DNA of 5,390 nucleotides from Hyphomicrobiales bacterium (GTDB lineage: Bacteria > Pseudomonadota > Alphaproteobacteria > Rhizobiales > Beijerinckiaceae): the NCBI GenBank assembly GCA_027489835.1, contig JAIXZF010000326.1, forward strand, positions 1-5,390, read 5' to 3'. This document shows, piece by piece, positions 3,543 through 5,390 of this stretch. The number at the start of each line of letters is the position of its first letter. Within the stretch, counting starts at the first letter, position 1. The position numbers were made by a program, and so were the translations under genes. The notes under the pieces are model-generated. The model was not told the origin of the DNA. It was given only the letters and a program-made list of their open reading frames with translations, and made no database searches.

Positions 3543-5390
3543 TCAGACCGCGTCGCGGATGCGCTCGGCCGTCTCGAGGTCGACCGACACGAGCTGGGAG
3601 ACGCCCCGCTCCGCCATGGTGACGCCGAAGAGCCGGTCCATCCGCGCCATGGTGATCGGATTGTGCGTGATGACCACGAAGCGTGTCTCGGTTTGGTTGA
3701 CCATGTCGCGCAGGAGATCGCAATAGCGCTCGACGTTGGCGTCATCGAGCGGCGCGTCGACCTCGTCGAGCACGCAGATCGGCGACGGATTGGTGAGGAA
3801 GACCGCGAAGATCAGCGCCGTCGCGGTCAGGGCCTGCTCGCCGCCGGAGAGCAGGGTCATCGTCTGGGGCTTCTTGCCGGGCGGGCGGGCGAGGATTTCG
3901 AGGCCGGCCTCGAGCGGATCGTCCGAGTCGACCAGCGTCAGCTCCGCCTCGCCGCCGCCGAACAGCACGCCGAACAGCCGCTTGAAATGGCCGTTGACCA
4001 CCTCGAAGGCGGCGAGCAGGCGCTCGCGCCCCTCGCGATTGAGCGCGCCAATGGCCTGCCTGAGCCGCCGTATGGCCTCGTTGAGGTCGTCGCGCTCGCG
4101 GGTCAGCCCGTCGCGCTTGGCCTCGACCTCCACCAGTTCCTCGTCGGCCCGCAGATTGACCGCGCCGAGCCGCTCGCGCTCGCCCTTGAGGCCCTGAAGG
4201 CGGCGCTCGGTCTCGGCGGCAGGGGGCAGCGCATTGCCCGGGGACAGCCCCGCGAGCGCGAACAGGCCGGACGGCGTCGTCTCCAGCGTGTCGGCGATGG
4301 CGCGCGTCACGGCATCGAGCCGGGCCCGGGCGGCCTCGAGCCGGGCCTCGCTGGCGGCGCGCGCCTCGCGGGTGGCGGAGAGGGCTTCGAGCGCGGCGCG
4401 GGCAGCCTTGTCGGCCTCGGCCTGGGCCGTCTCGGCGCGTGCGAGGGCGTCCCCGGCCACGGCGCGTGCCGCCTTGGCCTCGTCGATGGCGGCGACGAGT
4501 TCGCGCCGACGCACGAGAAATGTGTCGGGCGCATTGGCCAGCGCCTTCGCCTCGGCCTCCGCGGCCTCGCGGCGCTTGGCGGCTTCGGCGCGGGAGGCGG
4601 CCGAGCGCTCCATGCGCTCGCGCCAGCGGCCGATCTCGGCCGTGACGGCGGCGCGGCGCTCGCGGCGCAGGGCCTCCTCGCGCTCCAGAGTCTGCACCAT
4701 CGCGCGGGCCTGGGCGGCGGCGGTGCGGCGGCCGGCCACCAGCGCGCTGGCGGCGGCCAATGCGGCTTCGAGATCGGGCGAGGGCCTGAGCTCCATCAGC
4801 CCCTGCTCGGCCTGGGCGCGGGCGCTGGCGGCCTCCGCTTCCGAAGCGGCCAGCCGGCCCACGCCCTCGGCGAGGCTGGCGCGGCGGGCGGCGCTTTCGG
4901 CGATCCTGCGCTCGGCGGCGGCCAACAGGTCGCGCTGCTGGTCGAAGCGCCGGCGCCGCTCGCGCGCGGCCTCCAGCGCCAGCGCCTCGGCCTGCGCGGC
5001 GCGCTTCACCTCGGCCTGCGCGGCGTCGAACGCCTCGCGGGCCGCTTCCGCTTCCTCGCGCGCGGCCTGCGCGTCGCGTTCGAGGTCGCCGAGGCGGTTC
5101 TTCTCGGCAAGGCGGCGGGCGGCGGGGGTCGGCGCCTCGGCGGCGGCGGAGAAGCCGTCCCAGCGCCACAGATCACCCTCGCGGGAGACGAGCCGCTGGC
5201 CGGGCCTGAGTTCCTTTGCGAGCCGCGCGCCGTCCGCCCGCGCCACCACGCCGATCTGGCGCAGGCGGCGGGCGAGCGCAGCGGGCGCGCGCACCTTGCC
5301 GGCCAACGGCTCGGCATCGCCCGGCAAGGCGGGATCGGCCGCGCCGTCGCCGCTTTCCCGCCAGTGGACGGGAGCGGACGGGTTGGAGGA
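3543..5390 (-). CDS. smc: Chromosome segregation/condensin ATPase SMC, C-terminal half
   Basis: SMC dimers, with ScpA and ScpB, extrude and align DNA arms for chromosome compaction and segregation. The window holds the last 615 residues of a protein usually near 1150. The frame stays open to the right edge (reading SSNPSAPVHWRESGDG), so the 5' half with Walker A lies outside and the TTG at 5327 is not the true start. The end of the hinge is visible (EPLAGKVRAPAALARRLRQI to GQRLVSREGDLWRWDGF). A returning coiled coil, very rich in Ala, Glu and Arg, covers roughly 370 residues. The C-terminal ATPase head has the ABC signature LSGGEQ (3834-3851), Walker B ICVLDEVDAPLDDAN with the D-E pair at 3762-3767, and the switch His in VITHNP (H at 3663-3665). 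The protein ends AERIRDAV. The head is complete, with no frameshift. The gene faces the same way as the atp operon, but 178 nt containing a promoter separates them. Confidence 0.96.
   Translation of the reverse strand, partial: SSNPSAPVHWRESGDGAADPALPGDAEPLAGKVRAPAALARRLRQIGVVARADGARLAKELRPGQRLVSREGDLWRWDGFSAAAEAPTPAARRLAEKNRLGDLERDAQAAREEAEAAREAFDAAQAEVKRAAQAEALALEAARERRRRFDQQRDLLAAAERRIAESAARRASLAEGVGRLAASEAEAASARAQAEQGLMELRPSPDLEAALAAASALVAGRRTAAAQARAMVQTLEREEALRRERRAAVTAEIGRWRERMERSAASRAEAAKRREAAEAEAKALANAPDTFLVRRRELVAAIDEAKAARAVAGDALARAETAQAEADKAARAALEALSATREARAASEARLEAARARLDAVTRAIADTLETTPSGLFALAGLSPGNALPPAAETERRLQGLKGERERLGAVNLRADEELVEVEAKRDGLTRERDDLNEAIRRLRQAIGALNREGRERLLAAFEVVNGHFKRLFGVLFGGGEAELTLVDSDDPLEAGLEILARPPGKKPQTMTLLSGGEQALTATALIFAVFLTNPSPICVLDEVDAPLDDANVERYCDLLRDMVNQTETRFVVITHNPITMARMDRLFGVTMAERGVSQLVSVDLETAERIRDAV

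Noticed and set aside
4300..5100. Many near-repeats such as CTCGGCCTGGGC in smc, also seen in atpF
   Set aside because: They follow from Ala/Glu/Gln-rich coiled-coil codons in GC-rich DNA. Spacing is irregular and there is no array.
3742..5169. Minus-strand Arg/Gly/Pro-rich frame of 475 codons inside smc
   Set aside because: It is a shifted-frame shadow of the SMC coiled coil. The SMC frame carries the hinge, signature, Walker B and switch His.
5327..5327. TTG at 5327 as the start of a separate 594-residue protein
   Set aside because: The frame remains open to 5390, and the upstream residues (SAPVHW) continue SMC hinge-type sequence, so this is internal.

Overview
The window looks like GC-rich chromosomal DNA from an alphaproteobacterium, most likely of the Hyphomicrobiales (Rhizobiales) type. 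This rests on three things. An F0-only ATP synthase operon encodes two diverged b-type stalk subunits (b' then b), with no F1 genes following it. The SMC protein upstream has a hinge and head typical of the class. The gene order is smc, atpI, atpB, atpE, atpF', atpF. No species can be named from the sequence alone.

Layout from left to right. Positions 1-681 (+) hold the C-terminal two thirds of a Bug/TctC-type periplasmic solute-binding protein, cut by the left edge. Positions 682-798 are a convergent intergenic gap with a perfect 11-bp stem-loop, probably a two-way terminator. Positions 799-3364 (-) carry the F0 operon, read right to left: atpI (3364-2987), atpB (2955-2206), atpE (2151-1927), atpF' (1840-1295) and atpF (1284-799). 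The gaps between these genes are 31, 54, 86 and 10 nt. Positions 3365-3542 are a 178-nt gap with a strong sigma70-like promoter (TTGACA, 17 nt, TATGTT) pointing into atpI. Positions 3543-5390 (-) are the C-terminal half of SMC, cut by the right edge.

How the genes work together: AtpI is an accessory protein for F0 assembly. Subunits a, c, b' and b form the membrane proton channel, rotor ring and peripheral stalk. They must join F1 subunits (atpHAGDC), which in this class usually lie at another locus. Expression appears tuned to stoichiometry. The multicopy c subunit has the best ribosome binding site (AAGGAG), and a 14-bp GC-rich hairpin sits directly after atpE, where it could protect atpE mRNA or reduce read-through into the b subunits. 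SMC (chromosome compaction) and the Bug receptor (solute capture) are neighbours with unrelated jobs.

I see no mobile element, CRISPR array, tRNA, rRNA or obviously new system. The points worth a second look are regulatory: the hairpin after atpE, the atp promoter region with its inverted repeat, and the shared terminator.
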